DNA of 64,000 nucleotides from Ovis canadensis. Lineage: Eukaryota; Chordata; Mammalia; Artiodactyla; Bovidae. The translations under genes were made by a program, and so were the position numbers. Shown here piece after piece: positions 45,471-56,538 of this stretch. Each line of letters starts with the position of its first letter. Position 1 is the stretch's first letter. The stretch covers positions 48,997,001 to 49,061,000 of the forward strand of contig NC_091256.1 of NCBI RefSeq assembly GCF_042477335.2, written 5' to 3'. Under the pieces are notes generated by a model that made no database searches, was not told the origin of the DNA, and saw only the letters and a list, made by a program, of their open reading frames with translations.

Positions 45471-45646
45471 GTGTGCTTTCTCAGTCATGTCTAACTCTTT
45501 GCAACCCCATGGACTGTAGCCTGCCAGGCTCCTCTGTCCATGGAGGCAAAAATACTAGAGTGGTTGCCATTTCCTACTCCAGGGGATCTTTCCAACCCAG
45601 GGATCAAACTTCCATCTCTTGCATTGGCAAGCGGATCCTTTACAAT
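45471..45646 (-). mobile_element. Bov-tA SINE, short, perfect TSD
   Basis: Antisense from 'gtgtgctttctcagtcatg'. The tRNA head is truncated at the right ('ggatcctttacaat'). Flanked by a perfect 10-bp duplication, cagcaaaaat, at 45461-45470 and 45647-45656. Confidence 0.92.
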
Positions 45647-45854
45647 CAGCAAAAATAGTCAATATTATCCTAGCAAATCACAGCAGTAAAGAAGCTATCA
45701 CACCTTTAATCTATTATAGATGGCTCAGCTATATATTAATAGCACAGAGCTTTTATATATCTAATTAAGTGAATCTATCCAGTGGTTCCTCTTTTTCAAA
45801 AATGTGTTGACTAATTTTACTTATTTACGCTTTTCAAAACAACTTTGTTTTTTA

Positions 45855-45978
45855 ATTTATTTTATTGGAGTATAGTTGATTTACAATGTTGCATTAGTTT
45901 CAGGTGTACAGGAAAGTAATTACTTATATATTTATCCACTCTTTTTTATATATTTTTTTCTGTATAGGCCATTACAGA
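45855..45978 (-). mobile_element. Old L1 3' end, antisense
   Basis: 'ttattggagtatagttgatt', 'tacaatgttgcattagtttc' and 'aggtgtacaggaaagtaatt' are the antisense 3' end of an artiodactyl L1 (compare the sense end near 16200). It is cut off by a CHR-2 SINE. Confidence 0.75.
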
Positions 45979-46097
45979 TTAACTTTTTTGTTTTGGTCAC
46001 ACTGTGCTGCATCTGAGATCTTAGTTTCTACACCTAGGATCATGCCCTCTGTAGTGGAAGTGTGGAGTCTTAACCTCTGGACCACCAGAAAAGTCCC
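45979..46097 (-). mobile_element. CHR-2-type SINE, antisense
   Basis: Reads from a T-rich tail and 'ttttggtcacactgtgctgc' through 'taggatcatgccctctgtag' to 'tctggaccaccagaaaagtc'. The tRNA head is at the right end. Compare the sense copy at 14592. Confidence 0.85.
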
Positions 46098-47480
46098 CAC
46101 TTTCAGAAAAACTTTGAATTGTACTTGTTAAATTTCTCCTAGAATTTCTTTTGGCATTTGATTAGAATTATACTAAATTGTATATCACCCTAACGGCAGA
46201 AAGTGAAGAGGAACTCAAGAGCCTCTTGATGAAAGTGAAAGAGGACAGTGAAAAAGTTGGCTTAACACTCAACATTCAAAAAACTAAGATCATGGCATCC
46301 AGTTCCATCACTTCATAGCAAATAGAAGGGGGAAAAAAGAAAACAGTGACAGACTTTCCTTTCTTGTGCTCCAAAACCACTCAGGACAGTGACTGCAGCC
46401 ATGAAATTAAAAGACACTTGCTCTTTGGAAGAAAAGCTATGACAAACCTAGACAGCATATTAAAAAGCAGAAACATCAGTTTGCCAACAAAGGTCCATAT
46501 AGTCAAACTATGGTTTTTCCAGTAGTCATGTATGGATGTGAGAGCTGGACCATAAAGAAGGCTGAGCACTGAAGTATTGATGCTTTCGAACTGCAGTGCT
46601 GGAGAAGACTCTTAAGAGTTCCTTAGACAGAAAGGAGATCAAGCAGTTAATTCTAAAGGAAATCAACCCTGAATATACATTGGAAGGACTGATGCTGAAA
46701 CTGAAGTTCCAATACTTTGGACACCTGATGTAAAGAAGTGACTCATTGGCAAAGACCCCGATGCTGGGAAAGATGGACGGCAGGAGGAGAAGGGGGTGAC
46801 AGAGGATAAGATGGTTGAAGGGCTTCATCAACTCAATGGACATGAGTTTGAGCAAAGTCTGGGAAATAGTGAAGGACAAGAAGACTGGTGTGCTGCACTC
46901 CACAGGGTCGCAAAGAGTCACACATGACTTAGCAGCTGAACAACAACAATAAATACTAAATTTATAGACTAGTTTATGGAGACATCATTTAAATTCTTAT
47001 CATCAGGAACATGTTTTATTCTCTCATTTACTTGAATCTTCAGTAAAGTTTTTTTCATGTATACCTTAAATATTTCTTAATAATTTATCTAGGGGTATTT
47101 TATATATTTATAGTTATTGAGTGTAGAATACATGATTTGTAAATATTTTCTCCCAGCACATTGACTTTTTTTCTTTTCCTTAATTGTGTCTTTATGAAAA
47201 GCAAAAATGTTTAGTATTGATCAAATCTAATTTTTCTTTTCTTTTGTTGACTGTGCTTTGGGGGCTGTATCTAAAAAAATGCTGCCTAAACCAAAAGTGA
47301 CAAAGATTTTCTCCTACATTTTCTTCTAAAGATTTTACAGTTGTAGCTCTTAGACTTAGATCTATACTCTATTTTGAGTTATTTTTGTTTAGGTGTGAGG
47401 TAGGAATATAAATTCATCTTTTTACATATACATATCCATTGTTTCATTCTTTTATTTTTAACATATAATCTCATAGTATT
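46098..47480 (-). mobile_element. Old L1 ORF2 fragments, antisense, split by BovB copy 13
   Basis: 'ttggcatttgattagaatta' before the BovB and 'tttatagactagtttatgga' after it are one antisense ORF2 segment. From about 47120 a second antisense segment follows ('gtaaatattttctcccagca', 'actctattttgagttatttt'), in an order that implies a separate L1. Everything is decayed. Confidence 0.65.
46180..46952 (+). mobile_element. BovB LINE copy 13, older tail type, inside old L1
   Basis: Flanked by a perfect duplication atactaaatt (46170-46179 and 46953-46962) that belongs to an antisense L1. 5'-truncated just after motif C. It ends 'gctgaacaacaacaat', the AAC-rich tail type of copies 1 and 6. Numerous substitutions and a 'gggggaaaaaagaa' expansion break the frame. 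Confidence 0.93.
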
Positions 47481-47968
47481 GTTGCAGCAAAATGTGACCT
47501 GCACAATTTCTGTTCTGGGAACTTAGAGATTTGTGTGTGTGTGTGTGAAGTAGATATATGATCAATTTTAAATGGCTTTTTTTAGTTTTGTAAAAGTAGT
47601 ATGCTTCCATCTTTTAGATAATACAATATAGATGAAATTTTTTAAATATAATAATAAAAACAGCTATCATCAGTGATGATTCTAGCCATTTCCCTAGGTT
47701 GCAAATCATTTTCTTTAAACAATAAAATTGAAGGCATAACTTACATTTTTCTGGTATACAGTATAATCAGTGAAAAATCTGATCATGATCTGATTCTGTA
47801 GCCTTAGTCATCTGTTTTATTTTTCTGGAAGCCTTTAAGATTTTTCTTCATCTTGGTTAAAGTGAAATTTCATAACAATAGTTTTAGGTGCATTTTTTAT
47901 TCAAGTATGTTAGGTACTTACCCATATTTCAATCTCAAGATTCCAGCCCATTTATCTTTGAGAAACTA
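47481..47968. other. Unassigned DNA with short (TG)8
   Basis: A (TG)8 tract lies at 47532-47547. The rest is AT-rich with no gene seen. Text before 47968 appears to continue after the SINE at 48436 ('ctattgcgtgg...'), so an older repeat may span this site. Confidence 0.4.
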
Positions 47969-47984
47969 TCTTGTATTATTTTTT

Positions 47985-48111
47985 TTAATGTAAAATATAA
48001 TTTTGGTTTACTTTTACATAATTTTTTCTTTTTTTGAATTTTTATTTTTACTTTATTTTACTTTACAATACTGTATTGGTTTTGCCATACATTGATATGA
48101 ATCCACCACAG
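47985..48111 (-). mobile_element. L1_BT 3' end with extra 3' segment, 16-bp TSD
   Basis: The antisense L1 terminus ('actttacaatactgtattgg' to 'gaatccaccaca') is preceded by a T-rich tract, then about 35 bp of non-L1 sequence, then another T run. The whole is flanked by a 16-bp duplication tcttgtattatttttt (47969-47984 and 48112-48127). The layout would fit a short 3' transduction, although the outer T run is weak. Confidence 0.75.
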
Positions 48112-48127
48112 TCTTGTATTATTTTTT

Positions 48128-48435
48128 AAAGAATTTATTTGTTAATTTTTTGGCTGTGTGGGGTTGCATTGCTGCACAGGCTTTTCTCTAGCTGCGGCAA
48201 GCAGGGGCTACTCTCTAGTTGTTGGTGTGCGGGCTTCTCTTGTTGCGGAGCACAGAGTGCAGGGCACATGGGCATTAGTAGTCGCAGCTCCTGGGCTCTA
48301 AAGTACAAGCTCAGTGGCTATGGAGCATGTGCTTATTTGCTCTCCAGCATGTAGGATCTTCCCGGACCAGGGATCGAACTCATGTCTCCTACTCTGGCAG
48401 GCAGATCCTTCACCACTGAGCCATCAGGGAAGCCC
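48128..48435 (-). mobile_element. CHR-1-type SINE, antisense
   Basis: Starts with its T/A-rich tail, then 'ttggctgtgtggggttgc', repeated 'gggcttctcttgttgcgg'-type blocks, and the head in reverse ('gatcgaactcatgtctcc' to 'catcagggaagcccc'). Its flanks share 'ctatct'. The L1_BT end at 47985-48111 lies in its tail. Confidence 0.88.
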
Positions 48436-48440
48436 CTATC

Positions 48441-49166
48441 TCTATTGCGTGGACAGTTTTCTTCCTCAGGGTTTCTTCATTCTTTCCCCTGAGACTCCTA
48501 TTAGATATTATACTGTAACATTTTAAGAAATCCCAAGATCTCCTGGCTTTGATCTGAGACGTGTGGAAACATACTGAAGAATCAACTCAGGACATAACCA
48601 AAGAGTCTCTCCTTGTGGAGAGACTGAGGTGTGTGTGTTAGTGATTTGGCACATTGAATGTTCACTGACAAGACAACTTAAACAATGCTCTAGAAGGACT
48701 ATGTGAGGAGAGATTAATGCCTTAGGTATTCATATAGTTAGAACATTGCTTTTCCTTTCTAACTGCTTTTGCTAAATGTCTGTCCAAGAGTAACAGTAAA
48801 AAGAAATATGGAAGTTTTTTTAATTCCATGTATTAACATAATCACTGAGCTAATACCCTCTATCTTGCCTTCAAGAGTCATCAGACTACTTGCTGGAATG
48901 TTATGGTTCTCCATGGGTTACACTTGCTAAGTCAGTGTTACTGCTTCCAATTATCATATAGCATTCACTGATGAGGATAATAATAAAGGATTTTTCTGCC
49001 CATTGAAGACTTATTCATTTAAAGAGGAACTTTTCAACACTAAATAGATAAGCAGTTAGGTAATATGAGTTACCTAGAACTACTAGTGTTCACAGATAAC
49101 ATGAGTTTTGTCAAAGTGGAAAATAAAAGGCATAACAGATGGGAAATTGAAGTCCTAAATAGACTA
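48441..49166. other. Unassigned DNA
   Basis: About 730 bp with no gene or nameable repeat. Confidence 0.45.
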
Positions 49167-49430
49167 CCGCTGCTATTGCTGCTAAGTTGCTTCAGTCATG
49201 TCCAACACTGTGCAACCCCATAGATGGCAGCCCACCAGGTTCCCCCATCCCTGGGATTCTCCAGGCAAAAACACTGGAGTGGGTTGCCATTTCCTTCTCC
49301 AATGCATGAAGGTGAAAAATGAAAGTGAAGTCACTGAGTTGTATCTAACTCTCAGCCACCCCATGGACTGCAGCCTCGTCCATCCATGGGATTTTCCAGG
49401 CAAGAGTACTGAAGTGGGGTGCCATTGCCT
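49167..49430 (-). mobile_element. BOV-A2 SINE dimer
   Basis: Antisense dimer with tail 'ccgctgctattgctgctaag', linker 'gcatgaaggtgaaaaatg' and end 'gtggggtgccattgcct'. A small deletion affects the second unit ('cagcctcgtccatcc'). Confidence 0.92.
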
Positions 49431-49484
49431 AGATGGACTAGGTAAAGCTAAATTGAAATTGTTCCAAAACAAGTGCCTATTCTA

Positions 49485-49622
49485 GTGAAGTTGCTCAGTT
49501 GTGTCCAACTCTTTGGAACCCCGGGGACTGTAGCCCACCAGGCTCCTCCGTCCATGGGAATTTCCAGGCAAGAATACTGGAGTGGGTTGCCATTTCCTTC
49601 TCCAGGAGATCTTCCTGACCTG
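49485..49622 (-). mobile_element. Bov-tA SINE, truncated
   Basis: Antisense from 'tgaagttgctcagttgtgtc' to 'agatcttcctgacc'. The tRNA head is missing. Both flanks contain 'ttctag', a possible short duplication. Confidence 0.82.
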
Positions 49623-51084
49623 TTCTAGAGGCCTTTCTAAAATGTGGGGATTAGGAAACAATGTCTGTATCACCAACTGGCTAAACCTTATTAATCATTT
49701 GGAAAAAATGTGTTCTGCTTCCACAGATATCATGGAAGAGATGTGAAGAATGTTTATGTTATTACAATAATCCATATTGACCTAACTCAGAGGTCTAATC
49801 TAGGTCTAAATTGGGGATTTATTAGAGGAATGGGTTATAAGGAGCCTTGGGAAATAAAAGTAACTAGTAATGCTCATCCTCTTGAACCACTGAAGTTGAC
49901 GTGAATATGACAGCTTCATCACCTGTTCTGCTCATGGTTTTTTGTATTTATGTACTGATAATACTGTATTACTAGTTCTGATGGTTTACACAATTATATT
50001 TTTGAAAAATCAAAGAGGAAGAAACCATTAAGTTTTATCAGCAAAATTCTCTCAGATATTGAAGTGGATATATATGAACATATAGGGCTCCAAAGTGGAC
50101 AATCACCAAAAAGGTTTGGAATGAAGTCATATTAAGACTTGGACTTAAGTACTGATACTATTGATACTAGGCAGTGATACTGGATATATTAACTGGTTAC
50201 GATGTCCATGTACACTTGAGCTTGAAAAAGTTCCTCTTTTTACTGGCCCCAATCAAACAAAATGGAAATCTTCCCCTTTGGAAGTGAAGGAAGTGAGGGA
50301 TATTTGGGTCTCTGAAAAGGCTGTCTACTTTTACAGTCATGCTATAACTTCTGAGATGCCTTAAGAAAGTATACTATAGCGGCCATCAATAATGAGTTCA
50401 ACAGAAATGTTCACTGCTCTGTTTGGAGTAGAGAAATCAGAGAAAGCACTAAGGGCAGAAATCCAGCTGAGAAAAATGAGATAGGAAAAGGTATTATATT
50501 AGGTCTCTGGGCATGGAACATCAAGTTTCAATGATGTCACACCGGAATCAATAAGTGACAAGTATTGTCCCCAGTATACATGGTTCTGAAATGGGAACAA
50601 ATGAAATGGTTTTGTCACAATAACACAGCTTGTTTTTGTTTTGTTTTGAGTGTCTCACTTGTTGACTTTGGTCTTTCTTGTAGAAAGGAAAAGCAATCTT
50701 TGACTAGTGGAATTTTTTTCTTTGTTTATTTGTGTATAGCTTCGTTTGTGTCTGAAGATAGCTGAGAACCTCAGATCCAAAAATAAAACTTGAGCTGAAT
50801 ACTCAGCATGATGACCTGCCAGTCTTGGCATCTACAAAAACCCTCCAGGTCCCAAATAGTTTTCATGTCTCAAATCCAACGGATAATTTTCCTGTATGAC
50901 CTTTAAGCAGCATTTGATATTACTCCCAGTCGCTATGCATCTCTCTTTTTCTACTGCCAACATTCTAATCCTAGTCTATTACAATCTCTCTTTGATAACA
51001 TTCTCTTGGCAACAACTTTATCTCATTCAATCAAGTCTCTACAAAGCAGCCCTGTGGTCTTATCCCTCCTATTAAATGGCTCCC
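49623..51084. other. Largest unassigned block of the right half
   Basis: About 1.46 kb without a nameable repeat. Frames of 64-67 codons at 49710-49904, 50161-50364 and 50565-50765 have no recognised domain, and I cannot support exons. Confidence 0.45.
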
Positions 51085-51093
51085 ATTGGCCTT

Positions 51094-51288
51094 GTGGGCT
51101 TCCCTTGTGGCTCAGCTATAAAGAATCCATCGGCAATGTGGGACACCAGGGTTCGATCCCTGGGTTGGGATGATCACCTGGAGAAGGGAAAGGCTACCCA
51201 CTCCAGTATTCTGGCCTGGAGAATTCCACGGACTATATAGTCCATGGGGTTGCAAACAGTCAGACACAACTGAGCAACTTTCACTTTT
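51094..51288 (+). mobile_element. Bov-tA SINE, perfect TSD
   Basis: Sense Bov-tA with an intact B box ('gggttcgatccctgggttgg'). Flanked by attggcctt at 51085-51093 and 51289-51297. Its right duplication abuts the left duplication of the next BovB. Confidence 0.95.
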
Positions 51289-51309
51289 ATTGGCCTTAGA
51301 GATGAGTAC

Positions 51310-53771
51310 AGGACCTTTTAGAACTAATACCCAAAAAGATGTCCTTTTCATTAGACGGGACTGGAATACAAAAGTAGGAAGTCAAGAAACACCTGGGTAA
51401 CAGGCAAATTTGGCCTTGGAATACGGAATGAAGCAGGGCAAAGGTTAATAGAGCTTTGCCAAGAGAACACACTGGTCATAGCAAACACCCTTTTCCAACA
51501 ACAGAAGAAAAGATTCTACACATGGACATCACTATATGGTCAACACCAAAATCAGATTGATTATATTCTTTGCAACCAAAGATGGAGAAGCCCTATACAG
51601 TCAGCAAAAACAAGACCAGGAGCACACTGTGACTCAGATCATGAACTCCTTACTTCCAAATTCAGACTTAAATTGAAGAAAGTAGGGAAAACCACTACAC
51701 CATTCAGGTATGACCTAAATCAAATCCCTTATGATTATACAGTGGAAGTGAGAAATACATTTAAAGGACTAGATCTGATAGATAGAGTGCCTGATGAACT
51801 ATGGACAGAGGTTTGTGACATTGTACAGGAGACAGGGATCAAGACCATCCCCATGGAAAAGAAATACAAAAAAAGCAAATTGGCTCTCTGGGGAGGCCTC
51901 ACAAATAGCTGTGAAAAGAAGAGAAGCAAAAAGCAAAGGAGAAAAGGAAAGATATAAGCATCTGAATGCAGAGTTCCAAAGAATAGCAAGGAGAGATAAG
52001 AAAGCCTTCCTCAGTGATCAGTGCAAAGAAATAGAGGAAAAGAACAGAATGGGAAAGACTAGAGATCTCTTCAAGAAAATTAGAGATACCAAGGGAAAGT
52101 TTCATGCAAAGATGGGCTCAATAAAGGAGAGAAATGATATGGCCCTAACAGAAACAGAAGATATTAAGAAGAGGTGGCAAGAATACACAGAAGAACTGTA
52201 AAAACAGATCTTCATGACCCAGATAATCACGATGGTATGATCACTCAACTAGAGCCAGACATCCTGGAATGTGAAGTCAAGTGGGCCTTAGAAAGCATCA
52301 CTACAAACAAAGCTAGTGGAGGTGATGGAATTCCAGTTGAGCTATTTAAAATCCAGAAAGATGATGCTGTGAAAGTGCTGCACTCAATATGCCAGCAAAT
52401 TGGGAAAACTCAGCAGTGGCCACAGGACTGGAAAAGGTCAGTGTTCATTCCAATCCCAAAGAAAGGCAATGCCAAAGAATGCTCAAACTACCACACAATC
52501 GCACTCATCTCACATGCTAGTAAAGTAATGCTCAAAATTCTCCAAGCCAGGCTTCAGCAATACACGAACCGTGAACTTCCTGATATTCAAGCTGGTTTTA
52601 GAAAAGGCAGAGGAACCAGAGATCAAATTGCCAACATCCACTGGATCATCGAAAAAGCAAGAGTTCCAGAAAAACATCTATTTCTGCTTTATTGACTATG
52701 CCAAAGCCTTTGACTGTGTGGATCACAATAAACTGTGGAAGATTCTGTTCCAAAGAGATGGAAACACCAGACCACCTGACCTGCCTCTTGAGAAATCTGT
52801 ATGCAGGTCAGGAAGCAACAGTTAGAACTGGACATGGAATAACAGACTGGTTCCAAAGAGGAAAAGGAGTACGTCAAAGCTGTATGTTGTCACCCTGCTT
52901 ATTTAACTTATATGCAGAGTACATCATGAGAAACACTGGACTAGAAGAAGCACAAGCTGGAATGAAGATTGCCAGGAGAAATATTAATAACCTCAGATAT
53001 GCAGATGACACCACCCTTATGGCACAAAATGAAGAGGAACTAAAAAGCCTTTTGATGAAAGTGAAAAAGGAGAGTGAAAAAGTTGGCTTAAAGCTCAACA
53101 TTCAGAAAACTAAGATCATGGCAAATGGTCCCATCACTTCATTCAAAATAGATGGGGAAACAGTGTCAGACTTTATTTTTTGGGCTCCAAAATCACTGCA
53201 GATGGTGATTGCAGCCATGAAATTAAAAGATGCTTACTCTTTGGAAGGAAAGTTATGACCAACCTAGATAGCATATTCAAAAGCAGAGACACTACTTTGC
53301 CTACTAAGGTCTGTCTAGTGAAGGCTATGGTTCTTCCAGTGGTCATGTATGGATGTGAGAGTTGGGCTGTGAAGAAAGTGAGCACCGAAGAATTGATGTT
53401 TTTGAACTGTGGTGTTGGAGAAGACTCTTGAGAGTCCCTTGGACTGCAAGGAGATCCAACCAGTCCATTCTAAAGGAGATCAGTCTTGGGTGTTCTTTGG
53501 AACGAATGACGCTAAAGCTGAAACTCCAATATTTTGGCCACCTTATGCGAAGAGTTGACTCATTGGAAAAGACTCTGATGCCGGGAGGGATTGGGGGCAG
53601 GAGGGAAAGGGGACGACAGAGGATGAGATGGCTGGATGGCATCACCGACTTGATGGACGTGAGTTTGGGTGAGCTCTGGTAGTTGGTGATGGACAGGGAG
53701 GCCTGGTGTGCTGCAATTCATGGGGTCGCAAAGAGTCTGACACAGCTGAGAGACTGAACTGAACTGAACTA
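51310..53771 (+). mobile_element. BovB LINE copy 14, 2.46 kb, longest in the window
   Basis: Flanked by a perfect 12-bp duplication, agagatgagtac (51298-51309 and 53772-53783). It starts inside the endonuclease ('aggaccttttagaactaata') and ends 'actgaactgaact'. It covers the C-terminal endonuclease, linker, RT and C-terminal domain. It is the best reference copy here for comparing the others. Confidence 0.96.
51402..53682 (+). pseudogene. BovB polyprotein, multiply frameshifted
   Basis: The order of readable blocks is: endonuclease C-terminus with 'QIDYIL' and 'CDSDHELL' (about 51540-51660); a basic linker ('AVKRREAKSKGEKERYKHLNAEF'); RT fingers ('ASGGDGIPVELF', 'PIPKKGNAKECSNYHTIALI'); motif A 'FIDYAKAFDCVDH'; motif C 'YADD' (about 52998-53009); and the C-terminal '[29 protein letters not shown]'. 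Shifts are visible near 51393, 51880, 52199 (stop after 'YTEEL'), 52662, 52747, 53180 and 53377. Catalytic motifs are spelled correctly, but no continuous protein can be made. Confidence 0.92.
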
Positions 53772-53911
53772 AGAGATGAGTACTAAATCCTTTTACTCAC
53801 AAAAGGGCTCCCAATAGGACCAGCTGAGATCCACCCTTTCTGGCCCCATGACTTACCATTCTCCTTACTCTCTTTGCTCCATCCATATGGTTTCATTTTA
53901 TGACCTCAATA

Positions 53912-54166
53912 CAGTGGTTCTCAATTCCAGCTTCATATTATTGGGTTGGCTGAAAAGTTCATTTGGGTTTTTGTGCCATCTTATGGAAAAACTCAAACAA
54001 ACTTTTTGGCCAACCCAGTGGAACTGTCTGTGGAGCTTTTTAAATACTGTAGTTGGAGCCACATCGTCAGAGAATTTGAATCACTTTTGTGGTGTGAAGT
54101 CAAGGCATTTGTATTTTTAGAAGGGATCCAAGTGATTTTAAGGTTCAGCCAGGGCTGAGAACCACA
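53912..54166 (+). repeat. hAT-Charlie MITE, split by a mariner MITE
   Basis: Ends 'cagtggttctcaa' and 'gctgagaaccac' are the inverted termini of MER-type hAT-Charlie MITEs. The body ('ggagctttttaaatactg', 'atttgtatttttagaaggga') fits. An 78-bp mariner hairpin sits at 53941-54018. Confidence 0.8.
53941..54018 (+). mobile_element. Ruminant mariner-derived hairpin MITE (possible miRNA precursor)
   Basis: The element is a near-perfect palindrome. It opens 'ttgggttggctgaaaagtt' after TA and closes 'actttttggccaaccca'. In a 31-bp arm I count 26 Watson-Crick pairs, 3 G:U pairs and 2 mismatches, with a loop of about a dozen bases around 'gtgccatcttat'. From memory, such short mariner elements are abundant in ruminants, and the arm sequences resemble the bovine miR-2284 (5' arm) and miR-2285 (3' arm) families. 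Expression cannot be judged here. Confidence 0.88.
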
Positions 54167-54194
54167 TCTGTAATGCAACAAGTACTTTCTCAAG

Positions 54195-54505
54195 TCATCT
54201 TTAGGCCCAGTGTTTCTCTGTTTGAAAAACTCTTCCTCTGCTCTCCTGACCGCTATAGTCTCTAAGCTTAAGTCTAACACTTCTTTAGAAAATAAATTTT
54301 CCTTAATATCCTCTGCTAGATTAGATTCCCATAGTAATCCCTGTAATTCCTCTTTTGACCAGTTTCCTTCGTTTCACGTTTACTTACCCACGAAACTGTA
54401 GGCAAATACTATCTGTCTTGCCCCCTGCTCTAGTCTCACTGCTTAACACAGTGCCTAGCACAGGGCAGATACTAAATAACTGGCTGACGGTCAACTGAAA
54501 ATATC
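54195..54505 (+). repeat. L2 LINE 3' end
   Basis: 'gctagattagattcccatag', 'gtaggcaaatactatctgtc' and 'acacagtgcctagcacaggg' follow the order of the L2 3' terminus and end near 'gatactaaataactgg'. Confidence 0.8.
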
Positions 54506-55093
54506 TGCATCCCGGGAATGCAGTCTTACAGTAATATTAAAGAACTATTCAGTTCTCTATTGTTCCATAGCAAGATGCTTGTTTGAAAGGGTAGATTTGT
54601 AAGGATGGCAAAGGCTTTTTGATGAGGGGAGCGTGTATTTGGGGGCCTATCACATGTCAAGCTATTAACATGTTGACACTAAAACCCTAAAATGTCTGGA
54701 GAATTGGTGAAGTGTGACTTTTAGTAGGGTGCAGAGATGAGAGTCCCACACCTCTCTGGAAAATAACTTTCTAAGGAAAGACAGTGAGGCACAAAACTAG
54801 TTTAAATAGAATGAGTTTTTAAAAGGAGGGGGGCAGTTCTATGTAATATAACAGCATAGTAAATTTCTCTCAGGAATTTGTCGCACCAATCTTCCCCAGA
54901 GTTAAAGTCTTTAAAGTCCCAGGTGTTAAGTTAATAAAAACCATGGTGGCCAATTCCAAAAATAAAATAAAATAAAATGAATGTAAGAACAAGTGAAAAC
55001 TGAAAAAACTACAACACTGAGAGTGCACAGTGTAATTACACTGGCTCTGGTGCTTTTCGAAGCAGTGAAAAATAATTTAACTGGATTGAGGGG
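54506..55093. other. Unassigned DNA
   Basis: About 590 bp. A short (AAAAT)n run lies at 54958-54977. No gene is seen. Confidence 0.45.
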
Positions 55094-55297
55094 TTGTTGT
55101 TTTAGTCACTAAGTCGTATCTGACTCTTTGCGACCCCATGGACTGTAACCCTCCAGGCTCCTCTGTCCAAGGCATTTCCCAGGCAAGAACAATGGAGTGG
55201 GTTGCATTTCCTTCTCTGGGGATCTTCCTGACCCAGGGATCAAACCCGCATCTCCTGCTTGGCAGGTGGATTCTTTACCTCTGAGCCACCTGGGTAG
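55094..55297 (-). mobile_element. Bov-tA SINE
   Basis: Antisense from 'ttgttgttttagtcactaag' to 'ctgagccacctgggtagg', with the tRNA head at the right. Confidence 0.92.
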
Positions 55298-56538
55298 GGG
55301 GTGAATTTATTCTGGGTGTAGCCTTCGGCTCTCTTAGCATCTAGTCTTGGCAGGGTTGGTAGGGACACAAAAGCATCAGCAACAGCATCACTACCTTCAG
55401 TATGGCAGCAGCGCAAAACAAAGAGGCAAGGGCGTCGAATACTCGTAACTCAATTCACATGCCCCATTGCCCTGAGCTTTTGATAGTTTGCTGCTGTCAG
55501 AGAAAGAAATGTTCTGGTGAGGTAGAGATGAAGGAAAGGGTACAGACTCACATACTATTCTTAGAAGACCAGTCCATGGCTCCCTTTGAACATTCCCAGG
55601 ATAGTTTGTGAATTATAAGAGGGGAGTTCAAATTCCCTCAGGATAGTGATTATGATGATAAAACTCTGGCCAAGGTGGCATAAGAAACACACATGATATG
55701 TATGTGATTTGAAACATCTGAAATTCAAGAAACTAGCCAAGTTGGCACAACTCCAATTTTTCTGGCCAAGAATGACAAGTGATACTGAACAAAGATGTCA
55801 ATGATATAAGAAATATATATAAAGCAGATGGCTAGCTTAGAGAAGAAAACCAAAATAATAAGTATGGAAGCTTAAGGCCCATAAGACTAGCCCTAAAATC
55901 CAGTGTTATGAAATATATTATGAAGTACACATTTCCAGGATTGTGACCATTTTGTCAATTATTATAGGTTTCCAATGAAGTGTCCTAGTGATTAAGGAGT
56001 AATTGAAAATGATATAAAAGAGAACTTATCCATATAATAGAAGTTAAAGCTATAATGATAATTGTATCTCCCCAGAGGAAGCACTGAAGAACTTCTGCGA
56101 ACACTGGTGAACATGTTATATATTCTGAATAACAAAAAGCCTAATTGGGAAAAGCAGAAATTCCTAGCTAAATTCTATAACTTCCTCTACTGACACCACT
56201 GGAGAATCAGTTTGTATATGTTAGACAATCCTTGTTGCTTATCAGTGTGTACACTGGTTTTTGGAATTAGGTAAGCATTATCAGTATATATAGCCCAAAT
56301 GAAAGCAAGCTTATAACAAGGAAGGAGTATTGTTGTAAATCAGTGAATCCACAAATGATATGATGCTAAAGTAATATGGACAGAACAATAAGATGGTGCT
56401 GGAGCTGTGGTAACAAATCTGACTCCATGAAAAAGAGAGATGCTAGTTAACAGGGGAAGCAGAGGTCCACATTATTATAGATCAACTTAACAATGATTAT
56501 TACTGCACAAGCAAGCAGGAAGATTAAAAAGGCCTTCT
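55298..56538. other. Unassigned DNA
   Basis: About 1.2 kb. The frame at 55402-55611 begins 'MAAAQNKEARASN' but has no domain and no recognised homologue, so I do not call it a gene. The rest is AT-rich. Confidence 0.45.

Noticed and set aside
55402..55611. 69-codon frame beginning MAAAQNKEARASN as a possible first exon
   Set aside because: No recognisable domain, no CpG island around it and no clear splice donor. Too little support.
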